Assembly: GCF_900176135.1 (NCBI RefSeq)
Contig: NZ_FWWW01000087.1
Location: 1 to 64,000 of the forward strand
Length of the DNA stretch: 64,000 bases
Reading direction: 5' to 3'
Source: Hymenobacter roseosalivarius DSM 11622
Lineage (GTDB): Bacteria > Bacteroidota > Bacteroidia > Cytophagales > Hymenobacteraceae
Part shown: one piece after another, positions 8,985 to 17,082 of the stretch
Numbering within the stretch: the first letter of the stretch is position 1
Layout of the letters: every line of letters starts with the position of its first letter
Made by a program: the position numbers and the translations under genes
Notes under the pieces: generated by a model
The model's database searches: none
Told to the model about the DNA's origin: nothing
The model's input: the letters and a program-made list of their open reading frames with translations, nothing else

Positions 8985-10520
8985 TTACTTCAGCAGTAGG
9001 AATTTGCGCTGAATAACTTCCTGCACGGGCACATTTTCAATCTTGCTTTCGAGCCAGGAAATAATATCCAGATAGAGAAAGGGACGTCGCTCAAATGGAT
9101 TGGCCGCGATGCTGATGAGCTGGTCTTTGAGCTGTAAAAAAGCCCCCCGCAGCTGGTTGGGCGCTAAGTCGCCTAGGGTGCGTAGAAACTGGAAAATCGC
9201 GACTTGCATCTGCTGTTGCTCGTCCATCTTGCCCAGAAACCGATACACCGATTTGATTTGATACTCCAGCACTTCATCCCGGCCGGCATCGTAATGCGCA
9301 ATCAGGTTCAGGATGCGGGCAAAGCACTGAATATCCTCGCGCAGGCTGACGTCCTTCTGCTGAATAACCTTGTCGAGATACATAATGGCTTTGCCGTAGT
9401 CACCACTCCCAAAATACAGGCTGGCAATTTTGTAGTGAAACACCATTCGGCGGTGCGGGTCCAGCTGATAATGAAATCGGGTTAAGTTGTCGAGCAGGTC
9501 CGGGATGATAGTGAGGCCTTCCGTAAAGCGCCCCCGCATGAAGTAGGCATTGATCCGATTGGTGTAGTAGTACAAAAAGATCAGCATGTTGGTGTTCGGA
9601 CTCGCGCGCCGCTCGGGGTTCGCGGCAAATGCTTCCAACATTTTCAATACCTCACTGAACTTGCTGTAATACTGTAGATTAAAGAGCGAGATGAGCAGGT
9701 TGTGCAAGCCTTTGAGGTAGAGCATAGCTTGCTGCTCCTGCATGGCCGGATAGTGGAAAAACAGATCGACCCACTTCTGCGCGTAGCGGTAGCAAGCCCG
9801 AAAATTCTGCGTGATGGTGTGGTACCACACCTGAGACTGGTAGTAGTAAAGCTTCTCAAAAAAGCCCCCCGCCGTCAGGTCGACTCTCGCTACCGCGGTG
9901 TGAAAAAAAGCGCTGATATTTTCGTGATCCTGCTGGTTGCGGGAGTGGCCGATTTTGATGTACAGCCCGTACATGCGCAGCGCCAGGTTGGACAGCTCAT
10001 GCTCCTGGGTCAGGTGGGCTACCGTATCCAGCACCTCCGCTGATAGGCTCTCGGCCTTGTCGCGCAAGCTGCGCGTGATGTACTGGGCCTCAATAATTTT
10101 TTCGAAGTCGAGGGCCAGCAAAGCGATGTGGGGCATTTCGGCGTGGTGAGCGGCTACTTTCACCTTTTCCAGCATCTTAAGGCTCTGCTGGTACAGGCCG
10201 CGATTGTACAGCACCCTGGCGTAATCGAGCTGCTCGCGCAGCTGAATATCCAGGTTCTGGCCCATATGGTAGAGGCGCAGGCTGGCCAGCATTTGCTTGT
10301 ACAGGTTGGCTTTCAGGTTGGCCAGCTGCACTTTTTTGATGGCCGGTACTTCCGCCAGCACGCGCTCCTCGTCGTAGCGATCCAGCGCGTCGAATAGCTG
10401 TAGAAATTTCAATCCTTCATTGGAGCCTTGCCGGTTGGTGAATAGCCGAAAGTGCCGCTTTTCGGAGCGGGTTAAAGACTTAATTAACTGAAAAACCGGG
10501 TCAAGGCTTTCGTTAGGCAT
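8985..10520 (-). CDS. Conserved helical-repeat (TPR-like) protein of unknown function
   Basis: A 511-residue soluble protein, no signal peptide or membrane segment. It is almost entirely alpha-helical with repeated hydrophobic/Tyr patterns (for example YARVLYNRGLYQQSLKML and IASLYFGSGDYGKAIMYLDK), the latter a good TPR motif. The N terminus (LIKSLTRSEKRHFRLF) is typical of a Bacteroidetes-specific family of which I know no function. It is divergent from the ilv operon and its start is only about 50 nt upstream of the conserved ilv promoter module. Two GGGGGGCTTTTTT words in its coding strand (near 9140 and 9862) encode LRGAF and AGGFF. Confidence 0.7.
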   Translation of the reverse strand: MPNESLDPVFQLIKSLTRSEKRHFRLFTNRQGSNEGLKFLQLFDALDRYDEERVLAEVPAIKKVQLANLKANLYKQMLASLRLYHMGQNLDIQLREQLDYARVLYNRGLYQQSLKMLEKVKVAAHHAEMPHIALLALDFEKIIEAQYITRSLRDKAESLSAEVLDTVAHLTQEHELSNLALRMYGLYIKIGHSRNQQDHENISAFFHTAVARVDLTAGGFFEKLYYYQSQVWYHTITQNFRACYRYAQKWVDLFFHYPAMQEQQAMLYLKGLHNLLISLFNLQYYSKFSEVLKMLEAFAANPERRASPNTNMLIFLYYYTNRINAYFMRGRFTEGLTIIPDLLDNLTRFHYQLDPHRRMVFHYKIASLYFGSGDYGKAIMYLDKVIQQKDVSLREDIQCFARILNLIAHYDAGRDEVLEYQIKSVYRFLGKMDEQQQMQVAIFQFLRTLGDLAPNQLRGAFLQLKDQLISIAANPFERRPFLYLDIISWLESKIENVPVQEVIQRKFLLLK

Positions 10521-10570
10521 TGTATTCTGCTGTTTGGTAAACTATTGTATAAGAGTATATTATGGCTAAG

Positions 10571-10642
10571 AAAGCCGCATTTGGAAATAGTGAATAAAGT
10601 CATTTTTGTTTTTAGCCCGATAAACCTGCGGTGCTACTTGCG
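10571..10642 (+). promoter_or_regulatory. ilv promoter/regulatory module shared with leuA
   Basis: AAAGCCGC at 10571, TTGGAAATAGT ending at 10591, then 43 nt, then TACTTGCG at 10635-10642. The same elements with the same 43-nt gap lie before leuA (18645-18716). TACTTGCG may be a -7 element and GGAAATAGT an activator site. No conserved -33 element is seen between them, which would fit activator-dependent transcription. Confidence 0.55.
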
Positions 10643-10847
10643 TGCAGCTTCCAGCAACAACGCGCCTGCTTTCAGTCGAGCTGCTACACTCAGCCAAAGC
10701 TCACGGTAGCAACGCAAGCTAAACAGAAAGTAGAACCTGCTTATTGCCTGCCCGCTGGTCGTCCTGACCGACAACCCAAACGAACCTACGTGCATAGTTG
10801 GGCCACACTTTCCCGCTCACATCATCAATACTGCCGCCTCAGCCGTC

Positions 10848-10904
10848 ATGCTTTTTACCGTTCTAGTCGTCATTCTGGTCATTATTCAGCTGCCGCCGGG
10901 CTGA
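10848..10904 (+). CDS. ilvL: ilv operon leader peptide, 18 aa, rich in Leu/Val/Ile
   Basis: ATG at 10848 opens an 18-codon frame ending in TGA at 10902-10904. It encodes MLFTVLVVILVIIQLPPG: four Leu, four Val and three Ile, 11 of 18 residues being the end products of the operon. It lies about 95 nt before ilvE and ends exactly at the 5' edge of an antiterminator arm (10905). This is the arrangement of classical ribosome-mediated attenuators such as ilvL/ilvB leaders of enterobacteria. The symbol is by analogy only; no homology to a named leader is claimed. Confidence 0.75.
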   Translation: MLFTVLVVILVIIQLPPG

Positions 10905-10966
10905 AGAAATTGCTTCTGTTTTTCAAGAACAAGCCTTTCTAAGCCCCGCGCTCAGAAAGGTTTTTT
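10905..10966 (+). promoter_or_regulatory. Transcription attenuator: mutually exclusive antiterminator and terminator
   Basis: Terminator: CCTTTCT (10934-10940) pairs with AGAAAGG (10954-10960), extended by AGC/GCT, followed by TTTTTT (10961-10966). Antiterminator: AGAAA (10905-10909) plus GCTT (10912-10915) pair with AAGC (10931-10934) plus TTTCT (10936-10940). The two use the same 10934-10940 strand. A ribosome stalled on the BCAA codons would leave 10905-10915 free and favour read-through. A ribosome at the leader stop codon would cover it and allow termination. Confidence 0.75.
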
Positions 10967-10999
10967 ACTGCTGACTACTTACTCAAATTCACCGCTTCT

Positions 11000-11911
11000 A
11001 TGTATTTCAAGGAAAACACCGTCGCGTTTGTAGATGGTGAGTTTGTTCAGGTCGATCAGGCTACGTGTAGCGTGTATGCGCAGTCGCTGCACTACGGGTA
11101 TGCCGTTTTTGAAGGCATTCGGGCTTACAATACGCCACAAGGCTCCCGGATTTTTAAGGCGCGTGAGCACTACGAACGGCTGGAGTACTCGTGCAATACC
11201 GTCGGGATGCCGCTACCGTATTCGGTGGAGGAGCTGATTCAGATCAGCTACCAGCTACTGGAGAAAAACGGCCTTTCTGACGCTTACATCCGGCCGCTGG
11301 TATACGCCGGCACGCCCAATATGAGCCTGAAATGCCCGAGCAGCAGCAACCTGCTGCTGGCCGTGTGGGAGTGGGGCAAATACCTCGGCGACCAAAGCCT
11401 GCGCCTGACCATTTCGCCCTACGAGCGACCCAACCCCAGAGCAGTGCCCATTGAGGCTAAAATATCCGGGCACTACGTCAACTCCATCATTGCCAGCACC
11501 GAAGCAAAAGGTCGGGGCTACGACGAAGCCTTGCTGCTGGATATGAACGGCTACGTGGCTGAGGGGCCGGGGGCCAATTTTTTCTTCGAGAAGAACGGGG
11601 AGCTGTTTACCGCTCCGGCCGGCAGCATTCTGCGCGGCATCACCCGCAACACCATCATCGATTTAGCTCGGGAAGCTGGCATCACGGTGCACGAAAAATT
11701 CTTCACGCCCGCCGCTTTGCAGGGCGCTACCGGCGCCTTTATGACGGGCACTGCCGCCGAGGTTATTGGCGTGTCTTCCGTGAATGATGTCGTGTTCGAG
11801 AAGCCCTTTCAAGACACCATTGGAGCCCAGCTTGCGCGCCGTTACCAGGATTTGGTAACGGGTCAGGTAGGGGCGCGTCGCACGCGCCCGCTCGTTGAAC
11901 GTCCCGCCTGA
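11000..11911 (+). CDS. ilvE: Branched-chain amino acid aminotransferase
   Basis: Class IV PLP aminotransferase for the last step of Leu, Ile and Val synthesis (2-oxo acid plus glutamate). The 303-residue product has the family N terminus (FVDGEFVQVDQATCSVYAQS, LHYGYAVFEGIRAY), the Lys region IEAKISGHYVNSI, and EGPGANFFFEKNG and LRGITRNTII near the cofactor. First gene behind the attenuator. The normal C terminus appears to run to about YQDLVTGQ. The last 14 residues (VGARRTRPLVERPA) are encoded by one arm of an inverted repeat (11867-11889) and look like a repeat-derived extension. Confidence 0.93.
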   Translation: MYFKENTVAFVDGEFVQVDQATCSVYAQSLHYGYAVFEGIRAYNTPQGSRIFKAREHYERLEYSCNTVGMPLPYSVEELIQISYQLLEKNGLSDAYIRPLVYAGTPNMSLKCPSSSNLLLAVWEWGKYLGDQSLRLTISPYERPNPRAVPIEAKISGHYVNSIIASTEAKGRGYDEALLLDMNGYVAEGPGANFFFEKNGELFTAPAGSILRGITRNTIIDLAREAGITVHEKFFTPAALQGATGAFMTGTAAEVIGVSSVNDVVFEKPFQDTIGAQLARRYQDLVTGQVGARRTRPLVERPA

Positions 11912-11969
11912 GACGCCTAGCCAAAAAACCTCCAAACACCCTAACCGGGCGCGTGCAACGCGCCCCTAC
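11867..11969. repeat. Inverted repeat spanning the ilvE end and ilvD start
   Basis: 23-nt arms at 11867-11889 and 11947-11969 (one mismatch), core GGGGCGCGT. The left arm codes for the ilvE tail. The right arm ends 2 nt before the ilvD ATG, so it supplies the ilvD translation initiation region. Confidence 0.75.
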
Positions 11970-11971
11970 GT

Positions 11972-13645
11972 ATGGCCCTGAACCCTTACAGCCGCATTTA
12001 CACCCAGGACGACAGCTTGCCAGCCTCGCAAGCTATGCTGATTGGCTCCGGCCTGTCGGAGGCCGATTTGCGCAAGCCGTTTGTGGGTATTTGCTCCACC
12101 GGCTTCGATGGCAACACCTGCAACATGCACCTGAATGGGCTGGCCGATCAGGTGAAGGAAGGAGTGGGCGCGCACGGCATGGTGGGCCTGCGCTTCAATA
12201 CCATTGGCGTGAGTGATGGCATTACCAATGGCACGCCGGGCATGCGTTATTCCTTGGTTTCGAGGGAGATAATTGCCGATTCCATTGAAGCCATGGCCGC
12301 CGCGCACAACTACGATGCGCTGGCCTGCGTGGTAGGCTGCGACAAAAATATGCCCGGCTCTCTCATGGCGATGGCGCGCCTGAATCGACCTTCGCTCATG
12401 GTGTATGGCGGCACCATCAAGGGGGGCAATTTTAAAGGGCAGCAGCTCAATATCGTCTCCTGTTTTGAGGCTTATGGGAAAAAGCTGCAAAACGCCATTT
12501 CCGACGAAGATTACCGGGGCATTATAAACCACGCTTGCCCAGGACCGGGCGCGTGCGGGGGCATGTATACGGCCAATACGATGGCCTTGGCGGCGGAAGT
12601 ACTGGGCATGTCGGTGCCGTATTCTTCGTCGGCGCCGGCCGTGAGTGCTGCGAAGCGGGAGGAATGTCTGCACACGGGGGAGTACCTGCTGCGCCTGCTG
12701 GAAAAGGACATTAAGCCGCGGGATATTCTGGTGCGCGAGGCTTTTGAAAATGCTATGGTGCTCATCACCGCGCTGGGGGGCTCTACCAACGCCGTTATTC
12801 ACCTCATCGCCATTGCCGACGCGGCGGGTGTGAAGCTGACGTTGCGAGATTTTCAGCAAGTCAGCAACCGGGTGCCCATGCTGGCCGACCTCAAGCCCAG
12901 CGGTAAGTACCTGATGGAAGACCTCTCGGCGTTGGGAGGCATTCCTGCCGTGCTGAAAACCCTGCTCAACGAGAAGCTGCTGACCGGCGACCTGCTGACC
13001 GTAACGGGCAAAACTCTAGCGGAGAATCTGGCTGGCGTAGCTGCATTGGGGGAGGAGCAGGATTTGCTGCGGCCGTTTTCAAATCCCATCAAAGCCGACG
13101 GTTACATTCAGATTCTGTACGGAAACCTGGCCCCGGAAGGAGCCGTGGCTAAAATCACCGGCAAGGAAGGGACAAAGTTCGTGGGCCCGGCCAGCGTATT
13201 TGATTCGGAAGAGGAGTTGAACGAAGGGCTGATCCAAGGGAAAGTCGAGGCCGGTCAGGTAGTGATTATCCGCTACGTAGGGCCGAAAGGCGGACCCGGT
13301 ATGCCCGAGATGCTCAAGCCGACCTCGGCCATCATCGGGGCTGGCCTAGGCGACAAAGTAGCGTTGGTAACCGACGGCCGCTTTTCGGGCGGCACGCACG
13401 GCTTCGTTATCGGTCATGTGTGCCCGGAGGCGTACGACGGCGGCCCCATCGCGCTGGTTCGCAACGGCGACCAGGTGGTGCTGGATGCCGCCAACAATAC
13501 GATCAGTGTGCTGGTGGAAGAAGACGAAATGACGGTCCGCCGGGCCCAATGGACTCCCCCGGCCGAAAAAACCCCCCGGGGCGTGCTGCGCAAGTATATC
13601 CGCACCGTGGGCTCCGCCAGTGAGGGGTGCATCACCGATTCATAA
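11972..13645 (+). CDS. ilvD: Dihydroxy-acid dehydratase
   Basis: Fe-S dehydratase converting 2,3-dihydroxy acids to 2-oxo acids in Val and Ile synthesis. 557 residues, normal for the family. Cluster-binding and active-site motifs are present: [33 protein letters not shown], and the C-terminal GGPGMPEML and [12 protein letters not shown]. The ATG at 11972 follows directly on a repeat arm. Its stop (13643-13645) is 8 nt before the ilvB ATG, so translation is probably coupled. Confidence 0.96.
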   Translation: MALNPYSRIYTQDDSLPASQAMLIGSGLSEADLRKPFVGICSTGFDGNTCNMHLNGLADQVKEGVGAHGMVGLRFNTIGVSDGITNGTPGMRYSLVSREIIADSIEAMAAAHNYDALACVVGCDKNMPGSLMAMARLNRPSLMVYGGTIKGGNFKGQQLNIVSCFEAYGKKLQNAISDEDYRGIINHACPGPGACGGMYTANTMALAAEVLGMSVPYSSSAPAVSAAKREECLHTGEYLLRLLEKDIKPRDILVREAFENAMVLITALGGSTNAVIHLIAIADAAGVKLTLRDFQQVSNRVPMLADLKPSGKYLMEDLSALGGIPAVLKTLLNEKLLTGDLLTVTGKTLAENLAGVAALGEEQDLLRPFSNPIKADGYIQILYGNLAPEGAVAKITGKEGTKFVGPASVFDSEEELNEGLIQGKVEAGQVVIIRYVGPKGGPGMPEMLKPTSAIIGAGLGDKVALVTDGRFSGGTHGFVIGHVCPEAYDGGPIALVRNGDQVVLDAANNTISVLVEEDEMTVRRAQWTPPAEKTPRGVLRKYIRTVGSASEGCITDS

Positions 13646-13653
13646 GCAAGACT

Positions 13654-15390
13654 ATGTTCACGAAGGAAGAACCCATCCGACTTCTGCAGGAAAAAGCCCC
13701 CCAGACCATGTCGGGAGCCGAAATGACGTTGCGGGCCCTGCTGGCGGAAAGCGTAGACACGGTTTTTGGCTATCCGGGCGGGGCCATTATTCCCATCTAC
13801 GACGCGCTTTTTGACTTTAAAGAGCAGCTGAACCATGTGTTGGTGCGCCACGAGCAGGGCGGAATTCACGCTGCCCAGGGCTATGCCCGCGCTTCTGGCA
13901 AAGCAGGGGTAGTGTTTGCCACCAGCGGGCCCGGTGCTACCAATCTTGTTACGGGTCTGGCCGATGCGCTTATCGACAGCACGCCATTGGTGTGTATCAC
14001 CGGTCAGGTGTTCGCGCATTTGCTGGGTACTGATGCCTTCCAGGAAACCGATATTATCAACATTACGACCCCCGTTACCAAGTGGAATTATCAGGTTACG
14101 GAGGCCAGTCAACTACCGGAGGCGCTGGCCAAAGCCTTCTACATAGCCCGCAGCGGCCGGCCCGGCCCGGTGTTGATTGACATCACCAAAAACGCGCAGC
14201 AGCAGAAGTTTGGCTTTTCGGAGTACACACCTTGCACCCACATTCGTAGCTACCGGCCCGCGCCCATTGTGCGCCCGGAGTATGTGGCCCGGGCGGCAGC
14301 GCTAATCAACCAGGCCAAGCGGCCCTTCGTGCTCTGGGGCCAGGGAATAATATTGGGAGCAGCCGAGCAGGAATTCCTCGCTTTTATCGAGAAAAGTGGT
14401 ATTCCGGCCGCCTGGGCAATTCTGGGTGCTGGTGCTCTGCCTACTGGCCACCCACTAAACGTGGGGATGCTTGGCATGCACGGCAACTATGGTCCCAACA
14501 TGCTGACCAACGAGTGCGACGTGCTCATTGCCATCGGTATGCGCTTCGACGACCGGGTAACCGGCCGCCTCGACAAATACGCCAGGCAGGCCCAGGTAAT
14601 CCACCTCGACATCGACCCCACGGAGATTGACAAAAATGTGGCTACCACCGTGCCTGTGTGGGGTGATTGTAAGGAAACCTTACCCTTACTCACGGAGTTG
14701 ATTGAGGCGAAAAATCATCCGGCATGGCGGCAGCGGTTCGAGCAGTTTCAGACCGAAGAAGTTGCCGCCGTTATTCAGGACGAGCTTTTCCCGACGTCGG
14801 ATGAGCTGACCATGGGCGAAGTTATTCAGCAGCTAAACGAGCTGACCCTAGGCGAGGCCATTGTGGTAACCGATGTGGGCCAGCACCAGATGGTAGCCTG
14901 CCGCTACGCCAAGTTCAACCACTCGCGCAGCAACATCACCAGCGGCGGGCTGGGCACGATGGGTTTTGCCTTGCCGGCGGCCATTGGAGCCAGGTTTGGC
15001 CGCCCGGATCGCACGGTGGTCGCCATCATTGGCGACGGAGGTATTCAGATGACGATTCAGGAGCTGGGAACCATTATGCAGACCGGAGTTGACGTCAAAA
15101 TCATCATTCTCAACAACCAGTTTCTGGGTATGGTGCGGCAGTGGCAGGAGCTGTTCAACGACCGGCGCTACTCCTTCGTGAACATCGCCAGCCCCGACTA
15201 CGTGACGGTGGCCAGTGGCTACAGCATTAGCGGCAAACGCGTTTTGGAGCGCCGTGAGTTGAAAAGTAGCCTCCAGGAAATACTGAACCACGCGGGTTCT
15301 TTTCTGCTGGAAGTGATGGTGACCAAGGAGAACAACATCTTCCCGATGGTCCCGCAAGGCTGCAGCGTCAGCGAAATCCGGCTGCGGTAA
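13654..15390 (+). CDS. ilvB: Acetolactate synthase, large (catalytic) subunit
   Basis: ThDP enzyme making acetolactate or acetohydroxybutyrate, the first common step of Val/Leu and Ile synthesis. 578 residues from the ATG at 13654. Motifs: FGYPGGAIIPIYD, the catalytic Glu in RHEQGGIHAAQGYA, and the ThDP-Mg motif starting GDGGIQM and ending ILNN. An in-frame GTG lies 9 codons upstream inside ilvD, but the ATG is preferred. The 26-residue pre-sequence contains KAPQ encoded by an AAAAAGCCCCCCAG word at 13691, in a segment outside the conserved fold. Confidence 0.96.
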   Translation: MFTKEEPIRLLQEKAPQTMSGAEMTLRALLAESVDTVFGYPGGAIIPIYDALFDFKEQLNHVLVRHEQGGIHAAQGYARASGKAGVVFATSGPGATNLVTGLADALIDSTPLVCITGQVFAHLLGTDAFQETDIINITTPVTKWNYQVTEASQLPEALAKAFYIARSGRPGPVLIDITKNAQQQKFGFSEYTPCTHIRSYRPAPIVRPEYVARAAALINQAKRPFVLWGQGIILGAAEQEFLAFIEKSGIPAAWAILGAGALPTGHPLNVGMLGMHGNYGPNMLTNECDVLIAIGMRFDDRVTGRLDKYARQAQVIHLDIDPTEIDKNVATTVPVWGDCKETLPLLTELIEAKNHPAWRQRFEQFQTEEVAAVIQDELFPTSDELTMGEVIQQLNELTLGEAIVVTDVGQHQMVACRYAKFNHSRSNITSGGLGTMGFALPAAIGARFGRPDRTVVAIIGDGGIQMTIQELGTIMQTGVDVKIIILNNQFLGMVRQWQELFNDRRYSFVNIASPDYVTVASGYSISGKRVLERRELKSSLQEILNHAGSFLLEVMVTKENNIFPMVPQGCSVSEIRLR

Positions 15391-15476
15391 GCGCGGTACT
15401 GCGACAACAAACAGAACCTGTCATACAGAGGCGGGGCCGATGCATGACGTTCGATAATAGAGAAAAAATAAAAATC

Positions 15477-16082
15477 ATGAGTGAGCAACCCATCGACAGC
15501 CAGGAATACAACATCACGGCTTACACCGAGAATCAGATTGGCTTGCTCAACCGCATTGCCATCATCTTCTCGCGCCGCAAAATCAACATTGAAAGTCTGA
15601 ACACCTCGCCTTCTGAAATTGATGGAATTCACCGCTTTAACATCGTGATTCACGAAACGGAAGACGTGGTGCGCAAGATTGCTAAGCAGATTGAAAAGCA
15701 GGTGGAAGTGCTCAAAGTGAACTACAACACCAATCAGGAAGTAATCTGGCAGGAAATGGCGCTCTACAAAGTGCCCACCGATATCATAGCCGAAAAAGCC
15801 TCTGTGGAGCGCCTGCTGCGCGAATATGGTGCTCGTGCCGTCGTGATTCGCCGGGACTACACGGTATTCGAAACCACGGGCCACCGCGAAGAAACCGACA
15901 ATCTGATCGAAGTGCTGCAGCCCTACGGCCTGATTGAGTTTGTGCGCAGCGCCCGCATCGCCATCATCAAACACAGCGACGGCTTTAACCGCAAGCTGCG
16001 CGAGTTTGAGCGCACCGAGCCGGGCTCAGAAGTCATTGAGAACGAATTTCTCAACAGCCGCGATAAAGTCTTTACGATGTGA
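15477..16082 (+). CDS. ilvN: Acetolactate synthase, small (regulatory) subunit
   Basis: Regulatory partner of IlvB that confers valine feedback inhibition. About 201 residues, with an N-terminal ACT domain (YTENQIGLLNRIAIIFSRRKINIESL) and the ALS small-subunit C-terminal domain (RDYTVFETTGHREETDNLI, VRSARIAI). I favour the ATG at 15477, which follows an A-rich stretch. An in-frame ATG at 15444 would add 11 residues. The gap from ilvB is about 85 nt, and a repeat-filled spacer follows before ilvC. Confidence 0.92.
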   Translation: MSEQPIDSQEYNITAYTENQIGLLNRIAIIFSRRKINIESLNTSPSEIDGIHRFNIVIHETEDVVRKIAKQIEKQVEVLKVNYNTNQEVIWQEMALYKVPTDIIAEKASVERLLREYGARAVVIRRDYTVFETTGHREETDNLIEVLQPYGLIEFVRSARIAIIKHSDGFNRKLREFERTEPGSEVIENEFLNSRDKVFTM

Positions 16083-16090
16083 GAAAGGCG

Positions 16091-16246
16091 GTCATGCAGA
16101 ACGCAGTGAAGCATCTCGTGTGCTGACACATGGATTAATAACTGTTATGCAGAGCGGAGCGAAGTATCTCGCGTGCAGTCGTCTGATTACTAATCCTGCC
16201 ACCGCGAGCGAGATGCTTCGCTCCGCTCTGCATGACAGTTATTAAT
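16091..16246. repeat. REP-like inverted repeats (GTCATGCAGAGC family)
   Basis: Three copies of a unit like GTCATGCAGAGCGGAGCGAA followed by GCATCTCGCGTG: two on + (from 16091 and 16143) and one inverted (ending 16236). The second and third form a long hairpin including ATTAATAACTG flanks. The same unit recurs at 18387, 18435-18536 and 54385-54476, always between genes. Confidence 0.8.
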
Positions 16247-16310
16247 CTGAAAAAAGCCCCCCAGACAACAGAAAATCAACTTTAAACCTCAAAACCCCAA
16301 CTCCAATAAC

Positions 16311-17082
16311 ATGGCAACCATCAATTTTGGCGGCGTAGACGAAACCGTAATTACCCGCGACGAATATCCGCTGTTCAAGGCGCAGGCCTATTTGAAGGAC
16401 GAAGTAATTGCCGTGATTGGGTACGGAGTACAGGGCCCCGGCCAAGCGCTAAACCTGCGCGACAATGGCTTCAACGTCATCATCGGGCAGCGCCAGAACT
16501 CGCCTTCTTGGGAGAAGGCCTTGCAGGATGGTTGGGTGGAGGGCGAAACGCTGTTTTCCATTGAGGAAGCGGCGGAGCGCGGCACCATCATCGCCAACCT
16601 GCTGTCGGATGCCGGCCAGATTGCGCTGTGGCCCACGCTGAAAGCCCGGCTCACGCCCGGCAAAACGCTCTACTTCTCGCACGGCTTCGGCATCACCTTC
16701 AACGACCAAACCAACATCATCCCACCCGCCCTCGGAGGCCTTCAATGAAACCGTGGAAGAGCTGACTCAGAGCCTGGTGCCGCTGGTGAGTGAAAACGGC
16801 ATGGACTGGATGTTCAGCAACTGCTCCGTGACGGCCCAGCGCGGGGCCCTCGACTGGAAAGGCCGCTTCCGCGAAGCTACCTTGCCCGTGCTCAATGAAC
16901 TCTACGACAGCGTGGCCTCGGGCAAAGAAGCAGAGCGAACCATTCAGCGCGGCTCGACGCCTAATTATCGCCAGGAGTTAGAAGTGGAATTGAAGGAAGT
17001 CCGCGAGTCGGAGCTGTGGCAGACCGGTGCGACCGTGCGCCAGCTTCGCTCCCTTAAAAAGACCCAGGAAGCTGATGCATAG
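16311..17082 (+). pseudogene. ilvC: Ketol-acid reductoisomerase, internally deleted and frameshifted
   Basis: Codes for the NADPH-dependent isomeroreductase of Val/Ile synthesis, but is broken. 16311 onward gives a normal N-terminal half with the NADP-binding GYGVQGPGQAL, ending at NIIPP. Immediately after, at about 16726, the sequence jumps one frame over into the C-terminal part (PSEAFNETVEELTQ, from about 16728) and continues to the stop at 17082. Comparison with the family as I know it indicates loss of about 97 codons, including the DLTGERG region with Mg-binding acidic residues. The first frame stops at 16748. Neither piece can be a working enzyme. Both flanks are otherwise well conserved, so the lesion is recent or an artefact. 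Confidence 0.85.

Noticed and set aside
10521-10999. T-box or other riboswitch before ilvE
   Set aside because: No T-box sequence or tRNA-like specifier architecture; the BCAA-rich leader frame and paired hairpins explain the region.
11966-12859. Long open frame on the minus strand opposite ilvD
   Set aside because: It mirrors the codon bias of a GC-rich gene, has no recognisable domain and ilvD is certain.
16311-17082. Programmed frameshifting to make full-length IlvC
   Set aside because: Changing frame would still leave about 97 conserved codons missing, and no slippery sequence is present at the junction.
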